This document shows positions 6,149-13,840 of a stretch of DNA of 14,989 nucleotides, piece by piece. Made by a program: the position numbers and the translations under genes. The stretch comes from JBBSHS01 sp038232515 (GTDB lineage: Bacteria; Actinomycetota; Acidimicrobiia; Acidimicrobiales; JAUJNH01). The notes beneath the pieces were generated by a model. It ran no database searches. It was not told the DNA's origin and was given only the letters and a program-made list of their open reading frames with translations. Where the stretch lies: assembly GCA_038232515.1 (NCBI GenBank), contig JBBSHS010000065.1:1-14989 (forward strand). Direction: 5' to 3'. Position 1 is the stretch's first letter, and each line of letters starts with the position of its first letter.

Positions 6149-7822
6149 CTACGTGATCGGGCGGATCTTGTTGCCGGTCTTCAACCCGGTCACGAAGAGC
6201 TGCTTATTGTCCTGTAGCGATGGGAACTGACCGGGGGTGAAGTACCACTGGTCGAGGACGCTCTTCCGGAACAGCTGCGTCGTCTCCGGGTAGAACAACG
6301 GGAGCACCGGGAGGTCGTCGGCCAGGAACTTCTGCATCTGGGCGACCATGGCCTGGCGAGCCGTCTCGTCGAAGGTGACACGCTGCTTGTCGGCCAGATC
6401 GTCGAAGGCGGGGTTGGCGTAGAAGCTGGCGGCCTGGAGCGAGGGCGCCACCTTCGAGGAGAACAACAGGCGCAGCACGTCGGGATCCGCGTTGGGCCCG
6501 CCGGGGCCGGGGCCCGGGAAGAACAGCACGGCCATGTCGTAGGCGCCGATCAGCTTGTTGCCGAACAGCTGGGGCCCGATCTCGACCGGCTTGGGCCGAA
6601 GCTCGACGCCGATCCGCCGCAGCGAGGCGACCAGGATCTCTGAGAGCGGCGCCTCGGCGTTGTTGATGAGGAGCTCGAAGCTGAGGGCGGCCCCGCCGGG
6701 CGCCCGCCGGACACCCCCGGCGCCGAGCCGGTAGCCGGCCCCGTCCAGGACCGCATTAGCGCCGGCGACGTCGAATTCGTATTGAGCCACGGGGGCGAAG
6801 AACGGGTTGGCCGGACTGAGGAACCCCGGGTTGCCGGGCAAGCCCCGTCCGGCGGCGAGGCGGTTCACGAGGTCCCGGCGGTCGATGGCCATGGCGCAGG
6901 CGCGGCGGAACCTCACGTCGGCCAGGGGGCCCTCTTTGCCGAGGTTCCAGTAGAGGGGTGACGTGGTCGAACCCTGCTCGGAGACCATGCCGAAGGTGTC
7001 GTTCTGGAACGGCGCCAGGGTATCGGCCCGCAGGCCCAGGCCCCGTGCGACGTCGGTGTCGCCGGCGGCCAGGCCGGCGATCGGATCCTCGATGGCCCGC
7101 TCCTCGATGCGCTTCACGTAGGGGGCGCCGAGGAAGTAGTCGTCGCGCGCCGTGTACAGCATGGCGCCACCGTCACCGTTGTACTCCGCCAGCCGGTAGG
7201 GCCCCGACCCGACGAGGATCTTGAGGTCGTCGGGTGAGGTCGGATCGGTGATCGACGACCACACGTGCTTGGGAATGATGGGCAGCGCGCCGGCCACCTG
7301 CTCACTGAAGGTGACGTACGGACTGCTCTGGACGATCTCCACGGTCCGGGCGTCCACCGCCCGCACCTTGGCGATGCCCTGGGGCGGCTGGATGATCACC
7401 GGCGGCGCCAGCGTCCCCTGGGCGGCGTAGTAGTCGAAGGTGAACGCCACGTCGTCGGCGGTGAGCGGTTGGCCGTCGCTCCACTTCAGGTTGTCACGCA
7501 ACTCGAAGGTGTAGGTGAGGTGGTCGGCGGAGCTCTTTACGCTCTGGGCCAGCCAGGGCAGGAGCTTCCCACTGCCGTCCTTCCACAACAGGGTGTCGTA
7601 GAGAAGGCTCATCTGGTTGTAGCCGATGTCGGCGTTGGAGGCGAAGGGCGTCGGGAAGCCGGTGGCTCCCTGGGCCAGGCGTACGGTGGGACGACCCCCC
7701 TGGGCGGAGTTCGAGCCGCCGGTGCAGGAGGCGAGGGCGAGGGCGCCCACCCCGCCCAGAGAGGCGGCAAGGAAGCGCCGGCGGTCCATCATGAGCTGCA
7801 GGCCGATGTCGCTGCGGCTCAC
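6149..7822 (-). CDS. Peptide/nickel-type ABC transporter substrate-binding lipoprotein (SBP family 5)
   Basis: This is a solute-binding protein that captures oligopeptides or similar ligands outside the membrane and hands them to DppB/DppC. The family 5 pattern is clear: YNQMSLLYDTLLWKDG, LTYTFELRDNLKWSDG and PLTADDVAFTFDYY near the start, then VGSGPYRL and RRACAMAIDRRDLV. The N-terminus holds a twin-arginine motif (DRRRFLA) and a hydrophobic core ending in the lipobox LASC, Cys at position 33, so it is a Tat-exported lipoprotein. I chose the GTG at 7822 because it overlaps the dppC stop by 4 bp (GTGA), giving 557 residues. The ATG pair at 7792/7789, ten residues later, would also keep the signal intact and is a fair alternative. 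Neither has a strong ribosome site, as expected for coupled translation. The ligand cannot be told from sequence. Confidence 0.93.
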   Translation of the reverse strand: MSRSDIGLQLMMDRRRFLAASLGGVGALALASCTGGSNSAQGGRPTVRLAQGATGFPTPFASNADIGYNQMSLLYDTLLWKDGSGKLLPWLAQSVKSSADHLTYTFELRDNLKWSDGQPLTADDVAFTFDYYAAQGTLAPPVIIQPPQGIAKVRAVDARTVEIVQSSPYVTFSEQVAGALPIIPKHVWSSITDPTSPDDLKILVGSGPYRLAEYNGDGGAMLYTARDDYFLGAPYVKRIEERAIEDPIAGLAAGDTDVARGLGLRADTLAPFQNDTFGMVSEQGSTTSPLYWNLGKEGPLADVRFRRACAMAIDRRDLVNRLAAGRGLPGNPGFLSPANPFFAPVAQYEFDVAGANAVLDGAGYRLGAGGVRRAPGGAALSFELLINNAEAPLSEILVASLRRIGVELRPKPVEIGPQLFGNKLIGAYDMAVLFFPGPGPGGPNADPDVLRLLFSSKVAPSLQAASFYANPAFDDLADKQRVTFDETARQAMVAQMQKFLADDLPVLPLFYPETTQLFRKSVLDQWYFTPGQFPSLQDNKQLFVTGLKTGNKIRPIT

Positions 7823-8727
7823 GAGGACCGCCGCGAGCGTGGGTTCAACAACGGTTCGAGGGCGACGCCCACGAAGGTGAACCCCAGGAGGGTTACCGTG
7901 ATGGCCAGCCCGGCGGGCAGCACCCACCAGGTCCACATGGGGCTGAAGTAGATGGCCGGCTGGGCCAGGGCGCGATTGATCGTGAGGCCCCAACTGATCC
8001 CGCTGGGATCGCCGAGGCCTATGAAGGCGAGACCGGCTTCGAGCCCGATGGCCACACTGACCCAGTTCACGAAGCTGACGAGGACCAATGGGCCCAGACC
8101 AGGCACGAGATGGCGACGCAGCACGAAGAGCGGACCACCCCCGAAGCCCCGGGCGGCGGCGATGAAGCCACGCTCGCGCAGGCTGAGGGCCTGGCTGCGC
8201 AGGATGCGGGCGTTGGGCGCGATGCCGAGAAAGGCGATCACCAGGATCAGCGCACCCTGGCGGTTCCCGGCCAGAGCGCCGATCAGCACCAGCAGGGGAA
8301 GGCCGGGCAGAGCCAGCAGGAACACGACCAGGCGGTTGGAGACGGTGTCGGCGAACCCGCTGAGGAGGGCGGGGAGGACTCCTACGACAACACCGCCCAC
8401 GATGGCCAACGATCCGGCGATGACCCCGGCCAACAGCGAGTCCCGCGCCCCGAACACGAGCTGGGCGAAGATGTCCCTTCCCGGCACGTCGGTGCCCAGC
8501 CAGTGCCCAGCCGAGGGCTGTTCAAGTGCCCGGCCCGAGATCGCGGTGGGATCGTGCGGCGTGAGGAGCGGAGCGAAGACGGCCATGGCCACGGCGATGC
8601 CGACCAGGACCAAGCCGATCCACAGCAGCGGCGACCGGGCCGGCCGACCCCGCCTGGCCCGAGGGACGTCGTCGGCGCCTGTCGCCAGCGGGAGGAGGTC
8701 GAGCGGGGCCGACGTCTGGGTGCTCAT
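7819..8727 (-). CDS. Peptide/nickel ABC transporter permease, DppC type
   Basis: This 302-residue inner-membrane protein forms half of the import channel. It has a basic N-terminal tail, a first helix near 33-53, the DppC hallmark GHWLGTDVPGRDIFAQLVFG (74-93), and further helices to the C-terminus. The EAA-type loop that contacts the ATPase is at about 181-210 (LSLRERGFIAAARGFGG). GLAFIGLGDPSGISWG near 232-247 is also typical of the family. The ATG at 8727 overlaps the dppB stop by 4 bp (ATGA), and its own stop overlaps the likely GTG of the substrate-binding gene by 4 bp. The three genes should be translated together in fixed ratio. Confidence 0.95.
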   Translation of the reverse strand: MSTQTSAPLDLLPLATGADDVPRARRGRPARSPLLWIGLVLVGIAVAMAVFAPLLTPHDPTAISGRALEQPSAGHWLGTDVPGRDIFAQLVFGARDSLLAGVIAGSLAIVGGVVVGVLPALLSGFADTVSNRLVVFLLALPGLPLLVLIGALAGNRQGALILVIAFLGIAPNARILRSQALSLRERGFIAAARGFGGGPLFVLRRHLVPGLGPLVLVSFVNWVSVAIGLEAGLAFIGLGDPSGISWGLTINRALAQPAIYFSPMWTWWVLPAGLAITVTLLGFTFVGVALEPLLNPRSRRSS

Positions 8728-9782
8728 GCCGTGGTTCTCGGGTCGAGCCGGCGGTAGAGCACGTCGGCCAGGGCGTTGACGGTCACGATGCTCAGGCTCA
8801 GGAAGAGGAAGACGCCCTGGATCGTCGGGTAGTCGCGCTTGCCGAGCGAATCGAACAGAAGACCGCCCAGGCCGGGGTAGGAGAAAACCCGCTCCACGAA
8901 CACGTTGGCCGTCACTGCGAAACCGACGTCGAGGGCGACGCTGCTGACCAACGGCAGCATGGCGTTGCGGGCCGCGTAGTGGTACTTCAAGCGACGCGGG
9001 CGCAGGCCCTTGGCCCGGCCGAGCAAGAGGTAGTCGGATCCCAGCTCGTTGACCATGCCCGCCCGCATCAGGAGGTAGTTCCACGCGGCCAGACCGGCGG
9101 TGAGGACCACGAGGGGCAGGACGAGGTGCCAGCCGATGTCCAGCACCCGCTGCACCGGGCTGAAGGAGCCGGAAAAGGCGGTCTGGGCCCCGCTCACCTT
9201 GAACCAGCCGAGCTTGACCGCAAACACGAAGAGCAGGATCGACGCCAGCAGGTACGAGGGGAACTGCCAGATGGCGATCAGCCCGGTCATGAGCGCCCGG
9301 TCGGCGGGCCGGTCACGGCGCCACCCCGAGTGCACGCCCGCCACCACGCCGACCAGGGTGGAGAGGAACAGCGACGCTCCGGTCAGCAGGACCGTCCACG
9401 GCAGGCGCCGGCCGATCTCCCTTCGCACCGGCGTGTTGGTGACGATGGAGCGACCGAGGTCGCCCCGGGCCAGGCCCGAGAGGTAGTGGCGGTACTGGCT
9501 GGCCAGAGAGCCATCGAGACCGTAGTGCTCAGCCAGGGCGGAGCGGGCTTGCTCGCCCAGGCTGAAGCCGGCCGAGCCCTGGCCGAGGAGGGCGTCGATC
9601 GGGTCGCCGGGCATGGCCCGGGGAAGCAGGAAATTGAGCGTGATCAGGGCGAAGACCAGCAAGAGGTATGACGCCAGCGCCGTCGCCGGGCGCCGCCAGC
9701 TCCGTCGAGGACGAGGTGCCGGCGCCGACGGCACCGACCCGACGATCTCAGCGTCGGCGACGGCTGCGGGGGCGGGGACCAT
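8724..9782 (-). CDS. Peptide/nickel ABC transporter permease, DppB type
   Basis: This 352-residue permease pairs with DppC. After a Pro/Ala-rich cytoplasmic tail of about 32 residues comes the first helix (about 34-53), followed by the DppB hallmark PRAMPGDPIDALLG (54-67). The periplasm-facing segment includes QYRHYLSGLARGDLGRSI (97-113). The EAA loop is near 250-279 (LLLGRAKGLRPRRLKYHYAA), and FSYPGLGGLLFDSLGKRDYP (300-319) is family-typical. The N-terminal tail is somewhat longer than usual. The ATG at 9782 lies only 15 bp after the stop of the surface-protein gene, and a small CGGGG/CCCCG hairpin fills that gap. Close spacing argues for co-transcription with the surface protein. Confidence 0.94.
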   Translation of the reverse strand: MVPAPAAVADAEIVGSVPSAPAPRPRRSWRRPATALASYLLLVFALITLNFLLPRAMPGDPIDALLGQGSAGFSLGEQARSALAEHYGLDGSLASQYRHYLSGLARGDLGRSIVTNTPVRREIGRRLPWTVLLTGASLFLSTLVGVVAGVHSGWRRDRPADRALMTGLIAIWQFPSYLLASILLFVFAVKLGWFKVSGAQTAFSGSFSPVQRVLDIGWHLVLPLVVLTAGLAAWNYLLMRAGMVNELGSDYLLLGRAKGLRPRRLKYHYAARNAMLPLVSSVALDVGFAVTANVFVERVFSYPGLGGLLFDSLGKRDYPTIQGVFLFLSLSIVTVNALADVLYRRLDPRTTA

Positions 9783-9797
9783 CGGGGGCGACCCCGC

Positions 9798-11600
9798 TCA
9801 ACCCAGGAGGCTGCGCCTGGACCAGGGCATCGACCGCCTCCGACGCCAACGGACCTGGACGCCCGGGGCCACACGCGTCGCGCTCCATCCGATCGCCAGC
9901 AGGCCCAGGGCCAGGGCCACCATGCGGGCCGCCTCCATGCCGGTGTTGACCAGCCCCCCACCACCGCCACCGCTGCTGATGGAACTCCCGCCGGTCCCGC
10001 CTGCCGCCCCTCCGCCCGTCGAGGAAGGCGCCGGGCCGGTCGTGGAGCAGCGGGACTGGCCGATGATCAGGTCGCCCTTGGCGGTGGGGCCGATGGCGAC
10101 CTGGTGGGCGGCGTTGACGGTGATCGACCCGTCGGCGTTCCTCATCTGTTCGTTGAAGATGTACTTGTAGGTGTCGCCGACGCTCTGGAGCTTGCCGTCG
10201 AAGGACGTGTTCGGCGCCGGGTTGGCCGGGACGGCGACATAGGTCTCGTCACCGTCGACGTTGGGGTTCCCGTCGTCGGTCTGCAGCTTGCCGCCGGTGA
10301 TGGTGACCGAGCCGGTGACGCCGCTGCTCGACGCCGAGCAGGTGCTGGTGGCGCCGGAGGCGGTGAGCACCTCGGCCCCGGACGTGTTGAGGTTGGTGAT
10401 CTTGGTGGAGCTGGTCACCGTGCCGCCGGGCGTGCCCTGGGTGCTCACATCGATTGGCCCGGAGGTGAAGAAGATGCCGGGCCCGTAGCGGGCGTCGCCC
10501 GAGGGGACACTGGCGGTGACCGGTGATGCCGAGCCGCCGGCGGGCAGGGCGACGGTGGGCGTCGGCCCCCGGTCGGCGGAGGCGCCACCGAAGAGGCTGA
10601 TCCGGCTGAAGTAGCCGTAGGCGCCGCCGCCCACGCCCGTGGTGGCCCCGCCAGCAGGCGCGACCGTGGTGGTGGTCGCCGGCGTGGTGGTCGCCGGCGC
10701 GGTGGTGGTGGTCGCGCCTGTGCCGCCTGCGCCGCTCGAGCCGCCGGTGGTCGTCGTGGGCGTGCCGGCCACGGTGGTGGTCGTGCTGCCGGCGGCGACG
10801 GTGGTCGTGGTGGTCGCCCCCGCCACGGTGGTCGTGGTGGCGCCGGCCATGGTGGTGGAGGTCGCGCCGGCCATGGTGGTGGTCGTCGCCGCCGGCCCGG
10901 TCACCCCGCACACCACCTGACCGATGATCAGGTCGCCCTTGGCGGTGGGGCCGATGGCGATCTGGTGGGCGGCGTTGACGGTGATCGACCCGTCGGGGTT
11001 CTTGATCTGCTCGTTGAGGATGTACCGGAACGTGTCGCCGACAGAGCGGAGCGTCCCGTCGAAGGACGTGTTCGGCGCCGGGTTGGCCGGGACCGGCATG
11101 ACGACCGCCGGATGGGACCCGTCACCGTCATCGGTCTGGAGTTGGCCGCCGGTGATGGTGGCCGAGCCGCTGACCCCGCTGCTCGACGCCGAGCACATGC
11201 TGGTGGCGCCGGAGGCGGTGAGCGTCTCGGCCCCCGACTTGTTGAGGTTGGTGATCTTGGTGGAGCTGGTCACCGTGCCGCCGGGCGTGCCCTGGGTGCT
11301 GACCTCGATCTGGTCGGAGGTGAAGAAGATGCCGGGCCCGTAGCGGGCGTCGCCCGAGGGGACACTGGCGGTGACCGGCATCGCCGAGCCGCCGGCGGGC
11401 AGGGCGACGGTGGGCGTCGGGCCCCGGTCGGCGGGGGGGCCACCGAAGAGGCTGATCCGGCTGAAGTAGCCGTAGGCGCTGCCCGTGACGGTCGAGGTCT
11501 GGGCGCCGGCGGTGCCCAGGCCGACGCCGGACAGCAGGCCCGCCAAGAGGACCCCCACCGCCAGCACGGCCCGGCCCGCAGCACATCGTGATTTCGCCAT
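9798..11600 (-). CDS. Large cell-surface protein with two choice-of-anchor P-like domains and an LPXTG-like C-terminus
   Basis: This 600-residue protein has a signal peptide (to about residue 33), domain one (40-235), a Thr-rich linker (236-324), domain two (325-520), a Gly/Ser spacer (521-549), and a sorting-like end. That end is LVNTG at 550-554, a hydrophobic stretch (557-576) and an Arg-rich tail including RWRRRR. This is the layout of sortase substrates, though the motif departs from LPXTG at its second residue; a plain membrane anchor is the alternative. The domains are near-identical to each other and homologous to that of the protein at 1154-2233. Each has a conserved Cys pair (C136/C231; C421/C518). 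The start is set by GGAGGA read at 11612-11607, six bases before the ATG. Function unknown; it lies between the transporter ATPase and permease genes on the same strand. Confidence 0.83.
   Translation of the reverse strand: MAKSRCAAGRAVLAVGVLLAGLLSGVGLGTAGAQTSTVTGSAYGYFSRISLFGGPPADRGPTPTVALPAGGSAMPVTASVPSGDARYGPGIFFTSDQIEVSTQGTPGGTVTSSTKITNLNKSGAETLTASGATSMCSASSSGVSGSATITGGQLQTDDGDGSHPAVVMPVPANPAPNTSFDGTLRSVGDTFRYILNEQIKNPDGSITVNAAHQIAIGPTAKGDLIIGQVVCGVTGPAATTTTMAGATSTTMAGATTTTVAGATTTTTVAAGSTTTTVAGTPTTTTGGSSGAGGTGATTTTAPATTTPATTTTVAPAGGATTGVGGGAYGYFSRISLFGGASADRGPTPTVALPAGGSASPVTASVPSGDARYGPGIFFTSGPIDVSTQGTPGGTVTSSTKITNLNTSGAEVLTASGATSTCSASSSGVTGSVTITGGKLQTDDGNPNVDGDETYVAVPANPAPNTSFDGKLQSVGDTYKYIFNEQMRNADGSITVNAAHQVAIGPTAKGDLIIGQSRCSTTGPAPSSTGGGAAGGTGGSSISSGGGGGGLVNTGMEAARMVALALGLLAIGWSATRVAPGVQVRWRRRRSMPWSRRSLLG
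10041..10628 (-). repeat. Second copy of the duplicated surface domain
   Basis: This stretch encodes residues 325-520 and repeats 10896-11483 with very high nucleotide identity over long blocks. It keeps the same AYGYFSRISLFGG opening, STQGTPGGTVTSSTKITNLN core and GPTAKGDLIIGQ ending. The residues between the LQTDDG motif and the following NPAPNTSFDG motif differ in both length and sequence. Confidence 0.95.
10629..10895 (-). repeat. Thr/Ala-rich low-complexity linker of the surface protein
   Basis: This part encodes residues 236-324, built from degenerate units such as TTTTVAGAT, TTTMAGAT and later APATTTPATT. It joins the two domains as an extended, probably flexible and possibly glycosylated stalk. 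The repeats are irregular, unlike the exact 60-bp units at 1921-2110. Confidence 0.85.
10896..11483 (-). repeat. First copy of the duplicated surface domain
   Basis: Encodes residues 40-235, the partner of 10041-10628. Protein differences are few, for example AMPV versus ASPV, SDQIEV versus SGPIDV and SMCS versus STCS. The high identity at DNA level points to recent tandem duplication or ongoing gene conversion. Confidence 0.95.
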
Positions 11601-11844
11601 GTCGAATCCTCCGGACCTAGGTGCCTGACACGTCATGCCCGCGCCTCGGCGGCGGACAAGCGGAGCGCACGAAACCCTGCCGCGCATTCCACCGACGTTC
11701 TCAAGGGCATCACAACAGACTTTCGTGGGCAACGTGTGGGTCGGGGCGGGAGCGCATATCCCGCAAGAGCCGCACGTGACGTACGCCCGGTACAACGGCA
11801 GCATACGAGATGACGGCCGAAACGTCACTAACGACGTGTTGCAT
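11601..11844 (-). other. 244-bp gap between ATPase stop and surface-protein start
   Basis: The gap holds the strong ribosome site of the surface gene (11612-11607). Just after the ATPase stop it has a weak 5-bp stem (ACGTC 11822-11826 with GACGT 11833-11837). TAGGTGCCTGACA at 11619-11631 resembles TAGGTGCCTGTCA at 13798-13810. The gap is large enough for a separate promoter, but I find no convincing -35/-10 pair. A long plus-strand open frame crossing it has no family features. Confidence 0.55.
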
Positions 11845-13653
11845 CTAGCGGCCGTCGGCGTCGGCGGGACGAAAGGCGGGCGACGCCTCGACCAGCAGAC
11901 GGGCGGTCTGGCTGCGAGGAGTGGTGGACACGACGGAGGAAGGCCCCTCCTCTACCACCCTCCCACCGTCGAGCACCACGATCCGATCGGTCACCTTCCG
12001 CACGGAGGCCAGGTCATGGGACACGAATACCAGTCCGAGGCCCATCTCGACCTGGCGCTCCCGCAGCACCACCAGCAGGCGGGCCTGCTCGGAGGCGTCA
12101 AGCATGGCGGTCGGCTCGTCGGCGATGAGGATCTTCGGCTCGGCGACGAGGGCACGAGCCAGGGCGATCCGCTGCAGCTGACCTCCCGACAGCTCGTGGG
12201 TGTGGGCGAGGAGGAACGACCCCGATGGCGGGAGCCCCACACTTTCCAACGCCTGGGCAACGGCGGCCCGGCACGCGGCGTCCCCCGCCTTGACCACATC
12301 GAGCGGCTCGCGGACCAGCTCTTCGACGCTGAGCCGGGGCGAAAGTGCGTCGGCGGGGTCCTGCATGACGAGTTGGATCCGGCGACGGCGCAGGCGGTCG
12401 GCCCCGCGCCACGAGGAGGGAAGGGGCTCGCCCTCGAGGACCACCCCACCCGAGTCCGAGGCCAGATGCCCGGCGAGGATCCGGGCCAAGGTGGACTTCC
12501 CGCTGCCCGACGGGCCGACGATCCCGACCGACTCCCCCTCGTGGACGGTCATGGAGACGTCGCTGAGCGCCACCACCGCCCCCCGGCCCCGTCCGAACGA
12601 CTTGGTCACCGCGTCGGCCGACAAGAGGGTCTTCAACCCCCCGAAGTGACAGAGCACGAGCCGATCACGCGAAAGGGCCAACGCAGGGCGGGCCTCGGAG
12701 CACACGGGCTCGGCCTGGGTGCAGCGGGGATTGTACGGACAGCCCGGCGGGACGGCCCGAGGATCGGGAGGCCGACCCCGGATGGGCCGCAGGTCCTTGG
12801 TGGTGGTCATCACCGGGTAGGCGTTGATCAGCGCCCAGCTGTAGGGGTGGGTGGGCTCGGTGATGACCCGCGTGGTGGCGCCCTCCTCCATGACCTCTCC
12901 GGCGTACAGCACCATCGTGCGGCGGGCCATGCTGGCGGCGTCGGGCAGGTCGTGGGAGATCACCACCAGGGCGAACCCCCTGTTTTCGGCCAGCCGTCCG
13001 ATGCGGTCCACCAGCTCGAGACGGGTGGCCGGGTCGAGGCCCGCAGTCGGCTCGTCGAGCACGACCACGGCGGGATCGAGGGCCAGCACCATGGCCAGGC
13101 CGGCTCGCCGTCGCTGGCCACCGGAGAGCTGGTGGGCATAGCGCTCCAGCAGGGCAGGCTCGAGCAGTACCTCCGCCGCCAGCTCGGCCGCCCGCCGCCG
13201 GGCTTCAGAGGCGCCCATCCCGAGGCGGTCCCGCAGCGGTTCGGCCACCTGGTCGCCGACGGTCACCACCGGGTTGAACGGCGAGCCCTGCAAGGCCAGT
13301 GCAACCGTCGCCCAGCGCACGGGTCGAAGGGCCTCCTCCGAGGCGCCGAGGAGCTCGACGCCGTCCACCCGCACGCTGCCCCGAGCCTCGGGCGGCTGGA
13401 CCAGCCCGGCCAGGCACAAGGCGAGGGTGGACTTGCCCGAACCGCTCTCCCCCACGATGGCCAGCGACTCGCCCCGATCCAGGGAGAAGCTCACCCCCCG
13501 CAGCGCTTCGACCTCGCCGCCGAAGCACACGCTCAGGTCGGTCACCTCCACCAGAGGGCCGCCGGGCACCAGAGGGCCGCCGGGCACCAGAGGGCCGCCG
13601 GAGCCCGCATCCGGGGCCCGGTCTGGCGGGCTCTTGTCGTTGTCGGTTGCCAC
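11845..13653 (-). CDS. Fused DppD-DppF-type ABC transporter ATPase
   Basis: This 602-residue protein has two complete ATPase units that would power the DppB/DppC importer. Unit one: Walker A GESGSGKST (68-76), signature LSGGQ (176-180), Walker B VVVLDE (196-201) and H234. Unit two: Walker A GPSGSGKST (380-388), LSGGQ (488-492), Walker B ILIADE (508-513) and H546. Between them is the oligopeptide-transporter tail GCPYNPRCTQAEPVC (304-318) plus C335. These four Cys (305, 311, 318, 335) match the site reported to bind a 4Fe-4S cluster in OppD/DppD proteins. Separate DppD and DppF proteins are more usual; fusions are known. The start is a GTG with GGAGG at 13670-13666, twelve bases away, which is rather far, but no better in-frame start exists. 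An N-terminal extension carries three PGGPLV-type repeats. Confidence 0.94.
   Translation of the reverse strand: MATDNDKSPPDRAPDAGSGGPLVPGGPLVPGGPLVEVTDLSVCFGGEVEALRGVSFSLDRGESLAIVGESGSGKSTLALCLAGLVQPPEARGSVRVDGVELLGASEEALRPVRWATVALALQGSPFNPVVTVGDQVAEPLRDRLGMGASEARRRAAELAAEVLLEPALLERYAHQLSGGQRRRAGLAMVLALDPAVVVLDEPTAGLDPATRLELVDRIGRLAENRGFALVVISHDLPDAASMARRTMVLYAGEVMEEGATTRVITEPTHPYSWALINAYPVMTTTKDLRPIRGRPPDPRAVPPGCPYNPRCTQAEPVCSEARPALALSRDRLVLCHFGGLKTLLSADAVTKSFGRGRGAVVALSDVSMTVHEGESVGIVGPSGSGKSTLARILAGHLASDSGGVVLEGEPLPSSWRGADRLRRRRIQLVMQDPADALSPRLSVEELVREPLDVVKAGDAACRAAVAQALESVGLPPSGSFLLAHTHELSGGQLQRIALARALVAEPKILIADEPTAMLDASEQARLLVVLRERQVEMGLGLVFVSHDLASVRKVTDRIVVLDGGRVVEEGPSSVVSTTPRSQTARLLVEASPAFRPADADGR
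13553..13606 (-). repeat. 18-bp tandem repeat in the ATPase N-terminus
   Basis: Units at 13553-13570 and 13571-13588 are identical, and the third at 13589-13606 is diverged at its end. They encode GGPLVP units ahead of the first ATPase domain. The tract is probably a disordered extension prone to copy-number change. Confidence 0.9.
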
Positions 13654-13775
13654 CGTCGTACGTCGCCTCCTGAGCGGCGGGAACGGCGGCTTGAGGTCCA
13701 CGAAGCCTCCACGCACCCGCAGCAGGCAGGCTAACCGGTGCTCTCGCGAAGGCGCGATACGGCCGACCTCGCCAC

Positions 13776-13800
13776 GTTTTGCCGTTTGGCACCAGGGTAG
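13776..13800 (+). promoter_or_regulatory. Candidate SigB/SigF-type general-stress promoter
   Basis: GTTT at 13776-13779 and GGGTAG at 13795-13800 are separated by 15 bases. This agrees with the general-stress promoter pattern of Gram-positive bacteria and actinobacteria (GTTT, 13-17 bases, GGGTA). Transcription would begin near 13807, giving a leader of about 34 bases to the ATG at 13841. The downstream gene types are often stress-linked, which fits. No cognate sigma factor is in the window. Confidence 0.6.
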
Positions 13801-13805
13801 GTGCC
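13788..13805 (+). promoter_or_regulatory. Inverted repeat over the promoter -10 element
   Basis: GGCACC at 13788-13793 and GGTGCC at 13800-13805 are perfect inverted repeats with a six-base gap, and they enclose the AGGGTA core. The position could suit an operator that competes with RNA polymerase, but six-base arms can arise by chance in GC-rich DNA. Confidence 0.35.
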
Positions 13806-13840
13806 TGTCAACCGTGCGGACCACACCCAGGAGGCGCCTC

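Larger units (their letters stand above)
13654..13840. other. Divergent region between ATPase and stress-cluster genes
   Basis: This 187-bp region serves the ATPase on the minus strand and the coiled-coil protein on the plus strand. The plus-strand half contains the SigB-like promoter described separately. On the minus strand I see only a TAGCCT-type -10 candidate near 13727-13732 without a good -35, so the ATPase promoter remains unplaced. Confidence 0.5.

Noticed and set aside
11635..13734. Long plus-strand open frame (699 residues) opposite the ATPase
   Set aside because: It is His/Gly/Arg-rich with no family features, while the minus strand encodes a complete two-unit ATPase. High GC removes stops from antisense frames.
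13274..13840. Upstream extension of the coiled-coil protein frame
   Set aside because: It is antisense to the ATPase, and a strong ribosome site precedes the ATG at 13841.
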